From: Pedobacter mendelii
GTDB taxonomy: Bacteria > Bacteroidota > Bacteroidia > Sphingobacteriales > Sphingobacteriaceae
Assembly: GCF_014635725.1 (NCBI RefSeq)
Contig: NZ_BMDJ01000003.1
Location: 1-64,000 of the forward strand
DNA: 64,000 nt
Reading direction: 5' to 3'
This document shows, piece by piece, positions 35,412-47,200 of the stretch; within the stretch, counting starts at the first letter, position 1; each line of letters opens with the position of its first letter. The translations under genes were made by a program, and so were the position numbers. Under the pieces are notes generated by a model that was not told the origin of the DNA, ran no database searches, and saw nothing but the letters and a program-made list of their open reading frames with translations.

Positions 35412-38186
35412 TTATTTTATCTGAAAATGATAATTACCTGAACCTACTTTAAATATTTTTTTACCTTCACTATAACCCGAATATTTTATTGAATTATTCG
35501 ATGTAATGGGTTTACCACTTTCTAAAACTGCGGCACCAGCACTGGAGGGTAAATATAAAGTTGCTTTTGCATTGGCTGGTATTTCAATATCTATTTTAAA
35601 AGCATCTTTCTCTTTTCTCCAGTTAACACTAATTAAACCTCTTGGCGAATTATAGCTTGCTTTTACAAAGGTTACGTCTCCCACAGGTTCTGGTCTAATT
35701 TCAATATTACCAGAAGCCACATCATTTTCTTCCGCTCTTATTCCTGCTAAACCACTATAAAACCATTCCATTAAATGGCCTAACATAAAATGATTGTTAG
35801 ATGCATCACTATTAGCCTGCCATGATTCGGTTAGCGCAGTTGCACCTTTTGCTATCTGGTATCCATAACCAGGTACATCTGAACGGCTATTCATATCAAA
35901 AATAACATCCGAACGCCCTGCATCATCTAAAGCTCTCAGTAAATATCGATATCCGATATCGCCCGAGGTAAGACTGTTATCTCGCTTTTTTAAATCTTTA
36001 ATTAAATTATCCAAAACAGCCTGCTTTTTATCAGGCTCAGTCAAATTCATATACAATGCCATTGCATTAGCAGTCTGACTTCCGGTAGCGTACTGATTGG
36101 TTTCTTTATTAAAAAATTTCTGATTGAAGGCCAGCTTAACCTTTTTACCTAAATCATCATATTTTTTGGAATCATCATTTTTCCCTAAGGCTTTGGCAAT
36201 TTTACTTAAAATGGTTAAGTCGTAATAATAAATTGCGGTAGCCGTTACGCCTCTAGGTGTAAGTTGAGAAACACCCGGAGTTTTTGGTCCAATATCGTAC
36301 CAATCGCCTAAACCATGATAAAGCATATTGTCTTTGGCTTTTGTTCCCAGGTAATTAATGTAACGGCTCATCATACCGTAATTTTCCTCGAGTACTTGTG
36401 TATCACCATACCATTGATATACATACCATGGCAGAATAATTCCATTGCTCCCCCATTCCGGCGAATCCCTAAATCCTCCACCAAATTCTGCATATTCGGG
36501 GGCAATATCAGGAATAAGGCCTTCTGCAGTTTGCGACATGCGCATGTCGGATATAACCTTTTTACACAATGTTGCAATATCATAAGTGTACCTGATAGAA
36601 CTTCCAACAAGATGCGCTTCTTCTAGCCAACCTAGTTTTTCTCTATGCGGGCAATCGGTAAACACACTTGCCATATTACTTTTTACAGCCCAATCAATTA
36701 AGTCGAATGTTTTATTAAAAAGTGTGTTTGAACTTGTAAAAGTTCCAATTTGTGGCGCAGCATTACGAGTGTGAAGTAACTTGGCTTGTAACACAACAGG
36801 TAATTTATTTTCATTAATTTCATCTGCAGGTACTGCACCTTCAATTTGTAAATAACGAAACCCATAATACATAAATTTAGGCTGCCAGCTTTCTGATTCT
36901 ACTCCGCTAAGCGTATAATTAAAAAAAACAGGACTGCCAATTGCATTTTGAGTAACCGTTCCATCGCTTGCAAGTAATTCACCAGGAATAAGTTTAATGG
37001 TTTTTCCTTTTAAGCCTTTAACATTTATGAAAGGAATACCTGATGCATTTTGCCCAAAATCGTAAACCCACATACCTGGTTTAGGTTGTGTTATTTTTTT
37101 GGGTTTAAAATTATCAAATATTTTCAAAGGCTCTTCTGCCTGTACATTTAACTGTGATGGGCCTCCAACCACAATAGCATCACGCCATCCCGACGCATTA
37201 AATGCTGGTTTATCCCAACCGTTTGGCAATAAATTCGCATCATAATCTTCACCTCCATAAATGCTTGAAAAAGTTACCGGTCCGGCTATGGTTTTCCATG
37301 AATTATCACTAATAAAATCTTGTGTTGAGCCATCTTTATATTCAAATGTTATTCTGCAAATCATTTTAGGATAACCGAAAGCACCAGTTAGTTTTCTATA
37401 TCTTTCTGATAATGAATAATAAAACCCGTTGCCAAGCATTACACCAAATGCATTAGAACCCGATTTAATTTGTTTTGTGATATCAAAAGCTACATATAGC
37501 GCATGCTTGTCATATTTTGTCCAACCAGGATCGAGGAAATGATCTCCAACTTTTGTTCCATTAAGAGAAAGTTCAAAATGACCAAGTCCTGATATAAATA
37601 TTAAAGCCTTTTTTACCTCTTTTTTTATAATAATTTCTTTCCTCAAAAGCGGAAGAATATTATTTTTACCTTTAGTTCCTAAATCTCCAAGTTCGGGTTG
37701 CGACGGAACAATGATTTGAGATTCAGGTAGTTTTTCATAACCTATCCATTGTGCACCTTTCCAATCTGTTTTACTAAATAAACCTGTTTGCCAGGCCGAT
37801 ATTTTACTCCAGGTGCTTACACCGCCTGCCTCATCCCAAACCATCACTTTCCAGAAATAATTTTTTACAGATAAAAGCTTTTTACCTCCATATCTTATTT
37901 GAATCGAACCATCAGAAGAAACTTTCTTCGTATCCCAAATATTTCCGATGTTTTTTAATAAAGATAAAGAATCATCAGATACTAAAATACGATAAGCACC
38001 TTGCATCACATTTCTTTTATTGCTTTTTAGTTGCCAGTTTAATATCGGTTTTGGTACATCTACGCCTACCGGACGTTTTTTATATTCACATAACAGATTA
38101 CTGACCATTAAATTTTGAGCTTTAGCGCTTAATGAACATGCGAAAACAAAAATTAACAGGTAAAATATTTTAAATTGGTATTTCAT
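35412..38186 (-). CDS. GH78 alpha-L-rhamnosidase (first copy)
   Basis: Inverting alpha-L-rhamnosidase of about 924 aa. I choose the ATG at 38186 (MKYQFKIFYLLIFVFACSLS, signal peptide ending AKAQ). An ATG at 38228 would overlap the upstream GH29 by 14 nt and add 14 polar residues before the leader. Domain order: N-terminal fibronectin-like segment, rhamnosidase-N sandwich (GLGHFELSLNGTKVGDHFLD), concanavalin-like domain, (alpha/alpha)6 barrel with FTDCPHREKLGWLEEAHL, and a C-terminal sandwich. The DCPHRE motif carries the catalytic acid. It is flanked by GH29 genes on both sides. Confidence 0.93.
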   Translation of the reverse strand: MKYQFKIFYLLIFVFACSLSAKAQNLMVSNLLCEYKKRPVGVDVPKPILNWQLKSNKRNVMQGAYRILVSDDSLSLLKNIGNIWDTKKVSSDGSIQIRYGGKKLLSVKNYFWKVMVWDEAGGVSTWSKISAWQTGLFSKTDWKGAQWIGYEKLPESQIIVPSQPELGDLGTKGKNNILPLLRKEIIIKKEVKKALIFISGLGHFELSLNGTKVGDHFLDPGWTKYDKHALYVAFDITKQIKSGSNAFGVMLGNGFYYSLSERYRKLTGAFGYPKMICRITFEYKDGSTQDFISDNSWKTIAGPVTFSSIYGGEDYDANLLPNGWDKPAFNASGWRDAIVVGGPSQLNVQAEEPLKIFDNFKPKKITQPKPGMWVYDFGQNASGIPFINVKGLKGKTIKLIPGELLASDGTVTQNAIGSPVFFNYTLSGVESESWQPKFMYYGFRYLQIEGAVPADEINENKLPVVLQAKLLHTRNAAPQIGTFTSSNTLFNKTFDLIDWAVKSNMASVFTDCPHREKLGWLEEAHLVGSSIRYTYDIATLCKKVISDMRMSQTAEGLIPDIAPEYAEFGGGFRDSPEWGSNGIILPWYVYQWYGDTQVLEENYGMMSRYINYLGTKAKDNMLYHGLGDWYDIGPKTPGVSQLTPRGVTATAIYYYDLTILSKIAKALGKNDDSKKYDDLGKKVKLAFNQKFFNKETNQYATGSQTANAMALYMNLTEPDKKQAVLDNLIKDLKKRDNSLTSGDIGYRYLLRALDDAGRSDVIFDMNSRSDVPGYGYQIAKGATALTESWQANSDASNNHFMLGHLMEWFYSGLAGIRAEENDVASGNIEIRPEPVGDVTFVKASYNSPRGLISVNWRKEKDAFKIDIEIPANAKATLYLPSSAGAAVLESGKPITSNNSIKYSGYSEGKKIFKVGSGNYHFQIK

Positions 38187-38214
38187 CTTATAAAATTTAT
38201 TTGAAATTATTTTA

Positions 38215-39894
38215 TTATTCTTTGCCATAAAGCTGCCATTCTAAAAGTGTTGGTTGTGTACTTTGATTGTGAATAGTAAGTTTAAAATATCGGGCTTTTA
38301 CCGATTTAAAATTTTTAATCATCCCGATACCGCCTGTAGTTGCTTTAAGTACAGGCAACCAACTATCCCCTTTCTTATATTCTAAAATAATGTCTTGTTT
38401 TTTATCTTCCCAAGGGTGCCATGGTTCATCAATAATAAGGGTTGATATATCAAAAACAGTATTTAAATCTATTTCTAAAATGGCATCTTTTTGCCCTTTA
38501 GCAGCCTCCCATTTTGTTAATCGGTTTCCATCTAGAAGATTTTTAGCAATTGCATTAGGTTGTTCTGATGATGCCGTTATTTTTTTACCTGCAACAGGCG
38601 GTGGTGCTACATTAGGTTCTCCGCTAAATTCAACAACTACGACTGTGTTTATAGTATCTGGCAATTGCTTAGGAAGCATAAGCTCAAGATTTTTTCCGGC
38701 TCGTTTTGTTCGCAATAATTTAGAAGAATCGCTTAGCAGATAGGCTCTGGTAACTTTATTCAACATCGGAACTTTTAATTTGCCATCTAAAGGATTATCA
38801 AAAACGTGCAAATAAAGTTTTTGCTGTTTGCGGGTTGCCCTACCCCATGAAAGAAAAGGAAAAGGGCTCGAAGTGGTACCATAAACAGATTCCTGATTTA
38901 CTTTAAGCCATTTACCGATTTCGGCCAGGCGCTCAATACTTACTGCCGGAATTTCTCCATGAGCATCGGGTCCAACGTTTAGTAGAAAGTTACCGCCTTT
39001 GCTTACAACATCTGTAAGATTGCGGATAAGTGTTTTTGCACTTTTCCAATCCTTATCGTTAGATTTAAATCCCCATGTATCATTTATTGTCATACAGGCC
39101 TCCCAATTGCGCCCGGGAAAACCTGTTGATGGAACAAACTGCTCTGGTGTTTCCGTATCACCATCAAAACCACCACCTAACCTGTTATTGGTAATTAAAT
39201 TTGGATGTTGCTTTACAATAGCATCAAATTTGGCGGCACGTTCAGGAGTCATATTTTGTGGTGTATCCCACCATAAAATATCAGGTTCGCCATAATTAGA
39301 AAGAATTTCTTTAACCTGAGGAATGGAGATTTTATCTAAATAAGCATCAAAGCTGCCTTTTTGGGCTTCATCCCATGAACCACCACTTGCAGCTCCTCCA
39401 GGATGTACCCAATCCTGAGCCTGTGAGTAATAAAACCCAATTTTTATTCCGGCTTTTTTACAGGCATCAACCAATGGCTTTAAAATATCTTTTTTATAAG
39501 GAGAAGCACCCATAATATCCCAATCGGTAACTTTAGAATCGAACATGGCAAACCCATCATGGTGTTTAGAAGTGATGATGATGTATTTCATTCCAGCATC
39601 CTTTGCCATTTTAACCCAAGCCTCTGGATCGTAACGGTCTGGATTAAATTCTTGAGCGTAACTTTGATAGTCTTTAACAGGAATCTTTGCCGTATTCATT
39701 ATCCACTCTCCTATACCTTTTACAGGCTTATCTTTATATATCCCTGCCGGAACAGAATAAATGCCCCAGTGGATAAACATACCGAATTTAGCATCTTTCC
39801 ACCATTCCATTTTTTTTTCATCTTTAGTTGCATGCTGTGCAAATGCCTTTATAAAGCAAGCAAAAACGATGAAGGTTAGAACTATTTTTTTCAT
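38215..39894 (-). CDS. GH29 alpha-L-fucosidase with C-terminal discoidin-like domain
   Basis: 559-aa secreted enzyme (signal peptide 1-20, ends AFAQ). Motifs: AKFGMFIHWGIYSVPAG, IITSKHHDGFAMFDS, and D210 in ILWWDTPQ, the nucleophile position. About residues 435-559 form an F5/8 type C (CBM32-like) domain (ITASSEQPNAIAKNLLDGNR, ILEIDLNTVFDISTLIIDEP). Its catalytic half is clearly different from the other GH29 of the operon, so the two probably cut different fucosyl linkages, or one cuts another 6-deoxy or L-galactosyl residue. Confidence 0.92.
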   Translation of the reverse strand: MKKIVLTFIVFACFIKAFAQHATKDEKKMEWWKDAKFGMFIHWGIYSVPAGIYKDKPVKGIGEWIMNTAKIPVKDYQSYAQEFNPDRYDPEAWVKMAKDAGMKYIIITSKHHDGFAMFDSKVTDWDIMGASPYKKDILKPLVDACKKAGIKIGFYYSQAQDWVHPGGAASGGSWDEAQKGSFDAYLDKISIPQVKEILSNYGEPDILWWDTPQNMTPERAAKFDAIVKQHPNLITNNRLGGGFDGDTETPEQFVPSTGFPGRNWEACMTINDTWGFKSNDKDWKSAKTLIRNLTDVVSKGGNFLLNVGPDAHGEIPAVSIERLAEIGKWLKVNQESVYGTTSSPFPFLSWGRATRKQQKLYLHVFDNPLDGKLKVPMLNKVTRAYLLSDSSKLLRTKRAGKNLELMLPKQLPDTINTVVVVEFSGEPNVAPPPVAGKKITASSEQPNAIAKNLLDGNRLTKWEAAKGQKDAILEIDLNTVFDISTLIIDEPWHPWEDKKQDIILEYKKGDSWLPVLKATTGGIGMIKNFKSVKARYFKLTIHNQSTQPTLLEWQLYGKE

Positions 39895-39936
39895 TATGTG
39901 TGTTTTTTAATAGGTGATAAAATATTGTACAATTTC

Positions 39937-42390
39937 TTATGAACCAGATAAAGAATAATGCTGCCCTGCCACAGTTCTGAATTCGTTTATATAGCCAAGA
40001 GTAATTTTAGAAGTTTTAATACGAATTGTACCTTTAATTTTCAAAGGACGGGCTGAAAGAACCTTACAAATACCGGTTTTTTTTGCTACAATTTCGGCAG
40101 TTGATAATTTTCCATTTGCCCAGGCAATATTTACTGTATATGCACCACGTGCAATTAAACCATTTATTTTTCCGTCTTTCCAGGCTTTAGGCAAAGCAGG
40201 CAACAAATGAATATAGCCATCCTGACTTTGAAGCAGCATTTCTGCAACACCAGATGTACCTCCAAAATTCCCATCGATTTGAAAAGGTGGATGTGCATCA
40301 AACATGTTGGGATAAATCCCACCACCTTCACTGTAATTTGTGTCGTTTTCACGCGTAATTCTAAATAAATTCCGATAAAGCTTATAAGCATGATCGCCAT
40401 CTAAAAGCCTTGCCCATAAATTTACTTTCCAGGCTAAACTCCATCCTGTGCCATCATCGCCACGCAGTTCAAGTGTTTTTTTTGCGGCATCAGAAAACTT
40501 TGGATTGATTAGCGGGGAAATTTGATTAGCAGGATATAACGCATATAAATGAGAAACATGCCTGTGGTGTGGATCTGGAGATTCGAAATCTTTATTCCAC
40601 TCCTGAAGCTGCCCCTTGCTGCCAATTTGGAAAGGTAATAGCTTAGCTTTCTTTGCAATAAGTGTATCACGGAAAGCTTTATCAATATTTAAAATTTGAC
40701 TGGCAGCGATAAGGTTGTCAAAAAGATCCCTTATAATTCCGATATCCATTGTGGTTGAAACCGATACCTGCCCTACTTTTTTCGATCCATAAATAAAATC
40801 ATTTTCAGGAGAGAAAGACGGGGCAGTTACTAAATTCCCCGATCTATCTGGCACCAGCCAATCTAATGTAAAAGCCGCAGCGCCTTTCATTAAAGGGTAA
40901 GCGGTTTTGGCTAAAAATTCTTTGTCTTGAGTAAACAAATAATGTTCCCATAAATGGCGTGTAAGCCAGTCGCCACCCATTGGCCAGTTTGCCCATTTCG
41001 GATCGCCCGAACCCAAATCGCCTACCGGATTTGCTAAAGCCCATATATCGCTATTATGATGTGTAACCCAACCCTTTGTATTATAGAAGGATGATGAAAT
41101 TTCACTTCCAGTTACAGAAAGATTTTTTATGAGGCCAAAAAGTGGTGTGTGCATTTCTGATAGATTGCAGTTTTCTGCCATCCAATAATTCATTTGCACA
41201 TTTATATTTGTTGTGTAATTGGAACTCCAAGGCGGACGCATTTCTTTATTCCAAATGCCCTGCAAATTTGCAGGCACACCTGCAACTCTCGAACTGCTGA
41301 TTAATAAATAACGACCATATTGAAAGTACATCGCTTCTAATTCAGAATCATTTGCACCTTTGGTATAAGCTTCCAGTCTTTCATCTGTAGGCATATTCAT
41401 TTTTGACTTTTCGCCTGCATTAAGCTGAAAGAATACGCGATTAAAATATTTTTGAAAATCTTTAAGGTGAGCAGTTAATAATACATTCCAGGTTTTTTTT
41501 GTAGCTAAATCTAATTTATCCTTTGCCAGTTTTTGTGCATTCAAATTTGGGCAATTGTTAAATCCATTAAAACCTGTAGCAGCAGAAAGATAAATTAAAA
41601 CTTCAGTTGCACCACTTACAGTGATTCCGGCGGTATCAACTTTAATTTTACCATCATTACTAATTGCTTTTGTTAATAATTCGAAAGGCATTCCGGCACA
41701 ATCCTGGTCAGTTCCATATCGAATAGGATCTTTAGTATTTTCAACGTAATTTGGGTCTACGTGTATAGGTGCTCTTCCTGATAAAGATAAAATATTACCT
41801 GCTAAAACATTTTTGCCAGACCGGAGTTGTGAGCTTGTACCGATAAAAAAGTTAAGCATTTTAGGTTTACTTGCTGAAATTTTCATTACAATAACCTGAT
41901 CAGGAGCGCTTGAAAAAACCTCACGTTTATAGGTTACGCCATTTACCGTAAAACTGGTTGTTGCGACGGCACGCTGAATATCTAAATCACGCTTATAACC
42001 TGATACCTGATCATTTCCAAAATTCTGTTTAATTTTTAAATCACCCAATGGCATATAGCTCTCGGAATAAACGCCCTGCATTTTTTGGGCTAGTTTTCTT
42101 GCAGATGCGTAATCCTCATTAAATAATGCTTTACGAACCTGTGGCAAATAAGTAGAAGCAGTTGGATTTACATTTTCTTTTACCGGCCCGCCAGACCACA
42201 GCGTGGCTTCGTTTAGCTGTAATAATTCTTCATTTACACCTCCAAAAACCATTGCCCCTATACGGCCGTTTCCAATGGGTAATGCTTCTGTCCATTGAGC
42301 AGAGGGTTTAGTATACCAAAGTTTTTGTGCGAAGGTTTGGTTACCAATAAAAACGAAAAGAAACAGGCTTAAAAGAAAAAACTTATACAT
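39937..42390 (-). CDS. GH95 alpha-L-fucosidase / alpha-L-galactosidase
   Basis: 817-aa secreted inverting enzyme (signal peptide ends TFAQ). The N-terminal sandwich begins WYTKPSAQWTEALPIGNGRI, the standard GH95 opening. The (alpha/alpha)6 barrel contains TTNINVQMNYWMAENCNLSE with the two asparagines that activate water, LQEWNKDFESPDPHHRHVSH around the acid glutamate, and FQIDGNFGGTSGVAEML with the conserved aspartate. Members act on Fuc-alpha-1,2-Gal or on L-galactose in xyloglucan and RG-II; I cannot choose from sequence alone. It follows susD after a strong hairpin. Confidence 0.92.
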   Translation of the reverse strand: MYKFFLLSLFLFVFIGNQTFAQKLWYTKPSAQWTEALPIGNGRIGAMVFGGVNEELLQLNEATLWSGGPVKENVNPTASTYLPQVRKALFNEDYASARKLAQKMQGVYSESYMPLGDLKIKQNFGNDQVSGYKRDLDIQRAVATTSFTVNGVTYKREVFSSAPDQVIVMKISASKPKMLNFFIGTSSQLRSGKNVLAGNILSLSGRAPIHVDPNYVENTKDPIRYGTDQDCAGMPFELLTKAISNDGKIKVDTAGITVSGATEVLIYLSAATGFNGFNNCPNLNAQKLAKDKLDLATKKTWNVLLTAHLKDFQKYFNRVFFQLNAGEKSKMNMPTDERLEAYTKGANDSELEAMYFQYGRYLLISSSRVAGVPANLQGIWNKEMRPPWSSNYTTNINVQMNYWMAENCNLSEMHTPLFGLIKNLSVTGSEISSSFYNTKGWVTHHNSDIWALANPVGDLGSGDPKWANWPMGGDWLTRHLWEHYLFTQDKEFLAKTAYPLMKGAAAFTLDWLVPDRSGNLVTAPSFSPENDFIYGSKKVGQVSVSTTMDIGIIRDLFDNLIAASQILNIDKAFRDTLIAKKAKLLPFQIGSKGQLQEWNKDFESPDPHHRHVSHLYALYPANQISPLINPKFSDAAKKTLELRGDDGTGWSLAWKVNLWARLLDGDHAYKLYRNLFRITRENDTNYSEGGGIYPNMFDAHPPFQIDGNFGGTSGVAEMLLQSQDGYIHLLPALPKAWKDGKINGLIARGAYTVNIAWANGKLSTAEIVAKKTGICKVLSARPLKIKGTIRIKTSKITLGYINEFRTVAGQHYSLSGS

Positions 42391-42422
42391 AGGATGATTA
42401 TCAATTGATTAACATATAAAAT

Positions 42423-42459
42423 AACAAAGATCTTATGAAGTTTTCATAAGATCTTTGTT
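42423..42459 (-). terminator. Strong hairpin after susD (pair 2)
   Basis: A perfect 17-bp stem, AACAAAGATCTTATGAA with its exact complement, around the loop GTT (42440-42442). It starts 11 nt after the susD stop on the minus strand and is followed by TATTTTAT. Enzyme genes continue beyond it in the same direction, so it could attenuate rather than end transcription. Confidence 0.78.
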
Positions 42460-42469
42460 AAAAATTATT

Positions 42470-44179
42470 TTAGTAGCCTGGGTTTTGAGGGAACGGCCCT
42501 CTATTCAGATCTATTTGAGCTTGGGGAATTGGCCTTAATAAAAACTTTGCATCAAGAATTGTTTTGCCTGCCTGAGCAGCTTTCAACTCATCATTATACA
42601 GGATAGAACGCGTGAGCAATTTATTAGTTGATACACTACCAACGGTTTCATACATCCTTTTTAATTCATACCATCTAAATTCTTCTCCAACCAGTTCTCT
42701 GGCCCGTTCTTCAAGTATTGCATCTAAAGTAACTATACCTGTATATTGCATTTCTGTTGCATAAAGTATTCCACTTGCCGGGTTAGTTCCTGTTTTAGCT
42801 GCTCTTGTTCTCAAGATATTTATATAAGCCAGTGCTTTAGCTTGATTGTTTAGTTTTACGTATGCTTCAGCGGCAATCAGATAGGTTTCAGCAAGCCTGA
42901 ACACATAAGTATCTCTTGCGCCACCATTATCTACATAACCACTAACAAAAGGATCGCGGAACTTTTTAAATTGTGGGTAGTTGCGGACACCATTTAGGAA
43001 AGGAGACGTTCTATACTCATCAGGGTTAATAACAATATATTTTCTTAAAGCCTTTTGCGCCGCAGTAAATGGTATTACAGGATAATAGATTAATGTATCG
43101 CCAACTGCAAAAGATTTTCCGTTAAATGTGCCAGCTACCTGGGTAAGAACCGCATCGTAAACAGTTGCAGCATAACGGCTATCACTATTCTTATTAAATA
43201 AACTAAAAAAGTATGGGTCTGGAGCTATTGCATTATTGGTTTTGCCATAAAAAACGCTTCTACCTAAAAGTGCTGAGTTTTGAACATCCCAAAGAAACCA
43301 TTGTTGTAAAGTATTTCCTCCACCATTAAAAAGTGCATTTGTACTATACTGAACAGAGAAAATAACTTCATTATTACTTTGATAATTTGGAACTGTTGGA
43401 TCGAATAAATCAGAGAATTTAGATTTTAAAGCATAGCTTCCTGAACTGATTACGGTTTCTGCAAGTGCTGCCGCTTGAGTAAAATCGGCATTACCCCCAC
43501 CATAAGTTTTATAGCCTCTAGTTAAGTATACCTTCGCAAGTAAATGCTGTGCAAAACCTTTTGTAACGCGACCAAAATCAGTCGTAGTCGCAGGCAATGC
43601 AGTAATGGCTTCATTCAAGTCTTTAATTACCTGATCGTATACATCTTTTTCAGGTGACCTGGTATAAGCTAGTGTAACTTCAGTTGTACGGGTTATGACA
43701 ATTGGAACATCTCCAAAAGTTTCGGCCAGGTAATAATAATAAAAAGCCCTTAATGCTTTAGCTTCAGCAACCCTGATATTTATAGTTGCTGCATTGCCAT
43801 CTGTTAACTGTGTGGCCCAGTATATGGTATTGTTCGCAATATTTATGGCTGAATACATTTGCGCATAAAGAGACGCAGAATTCCCGTTTTGTGAATTGAG
43901 ATTAATGTTATAAAGGTTTTCTCCATTATTATCATTAATATTCGCCGTACTGTAGGTATCTGTACCCAAATTAAAAAAGGTAGGAAAATTTACAATACCC
44001 CTTAATGTAGCATAATTAGACTTGGCAAGATCTTCGAAACCAGAAAATTTATTATAATAGGTTTCGGCGGTGCGGTTTGCCGGATTATTCTCATCTGTAA
44101 ACTTTTTACAGCCTGTTATACTGATTAACAATGCCGATGCACTGATCAGTAGGTATTTTATATTAATATTTTTCATCAT
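42470..44179 (-). CDS. SusD/RagB-type surface glycan-binding lipoprotein (pair 2)
   Basis: 569-aa lipoprotein with lipobox ITGC (Cys about 24) after MKNINIKYLLISASALLIS. SusD landmarks: ETYYNKFSGFEDLAKSNYAT, EAKALRAFYYYYLAETFGDV, GFAQHLLAKVYLTRGYKTYG, ETYLIAAEAYVKLN and the C-terminal EERARELVGEEFRWYELKRM ending in RPIPQAQIDLN. It forms the lid of the SusC encoded 25 nt upstream. The next genes in transcription order are GH95, GH29, GH78 and GH29, so the ligand is probably rich in L-fucose and L-rhamnose. Confidence 0.95.
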   Translation of the reverse strand: MMKNINIKYLLISASALLISITGCKKFTDENNPANRTAETYYNKFSGFEDLAKSNYATLRGIVNFPTFFNLGTDTYSTANINDNNGENLYNINLNSQNGNSASLYAQMYSAINIANNTIYWATQLTDGNAATINIRVAEAKALRAFYYYYLAETFGDVPIVITRTTEVTLAYTRSPEKDVYDQVIKDLNEAITALPATTTDFGRVTKGFAQHLLAKVYLTRGYKTYGGGNADFTQAAALAETVISSGSYALKSKFSDLFDPTVPNYQSNNEVIFSVQYSTNALFNGGGNTLQQWFLWDVQNSALLGRSVFYGKTNNAIAPDPYFFSLFNKNSDSRYAATVYDAVLTQVAGTFNGKSFAVGDTLIYYPVIPFTAAQKALRKYIVINPDEYRTSPFLNGVRNYPQFKKFRDPFVSGYVDNGGARDTYVFRLAETYLIAAEAYVKLNNQAKALAYINILRTRAAKTGTNPASGILYATEMQYTGIVTLDAILEERARELVGEEFRWYELKRMYETVGSVSTNKLLTRSILYNDELKAAQAGKTILDAKFLLRPIPQAQIDLNRGPFPQNPGY

Positions 44180-44204
44180 ATCTAGTATTAAATTATGACT
44201 GCTA

Positions 44205-47200
44205 TTATAAAGTTAATGTTAAACCGAACATGAAAGTTCGTGTTCTAAAATCCTGGTTAAGGAAAGAGTTCCCACTTGGATTTTCAGGATCCCAACCAAC
44301 AAACTTCGAGAATATAAAAGGATTGAATGCATTAGCATAAACCCTAAGACCTTGAATACCCACTTTATTTAACATCGTTTTTGGCAAAGTATAGCCAAGC
44401 GTCATATTACTGATTTTGGTATAAGAACTATTCTGAAATTGAGCAACAGTTCTGGCATCTCCATCTGTTTCAATAGCTGTATTTGCCCAGGTGTTGCTTG
44501 GATTAGTTGGTGTCCAGTAATCTCTGTCGAATGCACCAAAACGCGCCCTGGTTTGATCACCATTCATTACCTGCTCCAGGAACACGCTGTTTTCAAAAGT
44601 TCCCTGACGAGTATACAATGTTATACTGAAATCAAAATTTGCATAATTCATAGTACTGGTTAAACCACCAAACCATTTTGGCATATCACTACCTATAATT
44701 TGTCTGTCGCTTGGATCAATTTTCCCATCAGGAACACCGTTTGGACCACTTACATCTTCGATTTTATATTGCCCTGGTATTCTGCCATAACTTTTAGCTG
44801 CATTAAGCTCTTCGTTCTGCCAAACACCTATAATTTTATAGCGATAAACGACCCTTGATTTCTGACCGATGAAAAATCCATTTCCTATATCATCTTTTCC
44901 ATCACCATATAATGAAAGAATTTTGTTTTTGTTAATTGCAAAATTAAAGCTTGTGTTCCAGGTAAATTTATCAGAGCGAACGTTTACCGTGTTAATTCCA
45001 ACTTCAATACCTTGGTTACGGACTGTACCTAAGTTAGCTCGTGTATTTGGGTAACCATTCGCAACAGGAATTTGTTGATTCAGTAGAGATCCATTTGTTG
45101 TTTTACGATAAAGATCTAGTTGCAAACCAATTCTGTTTTTAAACATTTGCATATCTAAACCTAAATTGTATTCGTCTGTTTTCTCCCAGGTTGTGCTTTG
45201 ATTTCCGAAGTTAGGTGCAAATCCATTCGCACCATTTCCGTTAAAATCATAAACCGTTTGATTTAATGAAGATTGAGTAAAGTAAGGTTGTATAAAGGTA
45301 CTTAATGCAGCGTTACCCGACTTTCCATAAGACAACCTAAGTTTCAATAGATCTATAGCCTTTACATTGCTGAAAAAGTTTTCTTTACTAACTATCCAGG
45401 CAAATGCACCTGATGGGAAGTAACCCCATTTACGACCAGGTGCAAATATAGAGTTACCATCGGCACGAATAGTTGCCGTAAATAGGTATTTATCATTATA
45501 TGTATAATTTGCTCGTCCATAAACAGAAGTAATATTTTGCTGGCTATAACCACTACCTACAGTGATTACTGGAGCAATACCGTTAACAGTTGTTGCCGAC
45601 TGTAAGTTATACCATAAAGAATTAAATGGAAGTCCTGTCGCCGAATTTGAGAAAAAGTCTTGCTGGTGATATTCAAATGAATTACCAACAGTTACATCAA
45701 ACTTATGCTTACCAATTTCATTGTTGTAAACCAATAAGTTATCCCATGTATAATTAATCCATTGATTGGCAGCTGTAGATGCACTATTAGGTAAAGTACC
45801 CAATCTGGATTTCGAAAACGTATCGTTAAACTGTCCTTGTTTTTGTATGGTTATATCCGGACTGAAAGACGTACGGACTTTTAGCCCTTTTATAATATTT
45901 GCTTCTGCATAAATATTAGGTAAAACATGCAGGTACTGTTGTTGCCTGATTTCGTTTCTAAAATCGAATAATGGATTGGTAATTTGCGCTTCAGATTCAT
46001 AAGCAAAAAAGCGTTCCGATCCATCTGCATTGTAAGCACTACCTGTGGGGCGAAGGCGGTAGGCACTTCTAAAAGCTTCTCCACTACTTGGGTGTATATC
46101 AGCAAAGGTTGTATACATTGATGCCCCAGCTTTAAAAGTTTTGTTTATGGTTTTATCCAAACCAGCCTTTAAAGTATATTTCTTTGTACTTTCGGCTTTC
46201 GTTGTTCCCTGGTAAAGCTGATAACCTGCAGCAATAAAATAATTGGTTTTATCATCGCCTCCGCTTATTGATAAATTTTGATTTGATGAGATACCGTTTC
46301 TTTTAATTAAATCTATCCAATCTGTGTACGTACCATTTGCAATGTTACTTAATTCAGTTGCTGAAAAAATAGTATTGTCTGCAATAGGTGTTGTTGGGAT
46401 GGGTTGATTATTCCTGATTGCAGTAGCTCTTGGTAATTCGTAAAAATAATCACGAACGTAATTTACAAATGTTGGCCCATCCATTACCGGCGGCAAATTG
46501 TAAGGATTTACTATACCGATAAAAGCGTCATAAGTTATTTTTGTAGCACCTTTAGAACCTCGTTTTGTAGTAACCAAAATAACACCATTAGAACCCCTTG
46601 ATCCATAAATTGCCGTAGATGAAACATCTTTCAGTACATCAATACGTTCAATATCGGCAGGATTAATATCATTTATAGGATTGGTTGCACTACCATTTTG
46701 TCCTACCGGAATTCCATCAATAACATAAAGTGGCTGCGTACTTCCTGTAATAGAATTTGCACCTCTGATTTCGATACTAAAGTCAGCACCTGGCTTTCCA
46801 GAGCTACGCTTAATATCAACGCCCGGTAGCCTACCTTGCATAGCTTCTTGAGCACCAGTAGCACGTGCCCTGGTAATTTCTTCAGACTGCAACGAATTTA
46901 CAGCACCGGTAAGGTCTATTTTCTTTTTAGTACCATAACCGATAACCACCACATCGCTCAAATCATTTTGGCTTTCTGCAAGGGTTACGTTAACAGTACT
47001 TTTATCGCTTACTGTGATTTCTTTTGGGTTTGAGCCAATAAGCGTAAATACCAAAACAGATGTTGGGGATGCAGAAATACTATATTTACCATTTGCATCA
47101 GTTGAAGTTCCCAGTTGAGAACCTTTTATTTTTACGGAAACGCCAGGAATTGGCTCTCCTTTGGCATCAGTTACTTTACCCGTTACATTGGTTTGGGCTA

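Noticed and set aside
36315..36774. Plus-strand frames opposite GH78
   Set aside because: Antisense shadows of a clear GH78 catalytic region carrying the DCPHRE motif.
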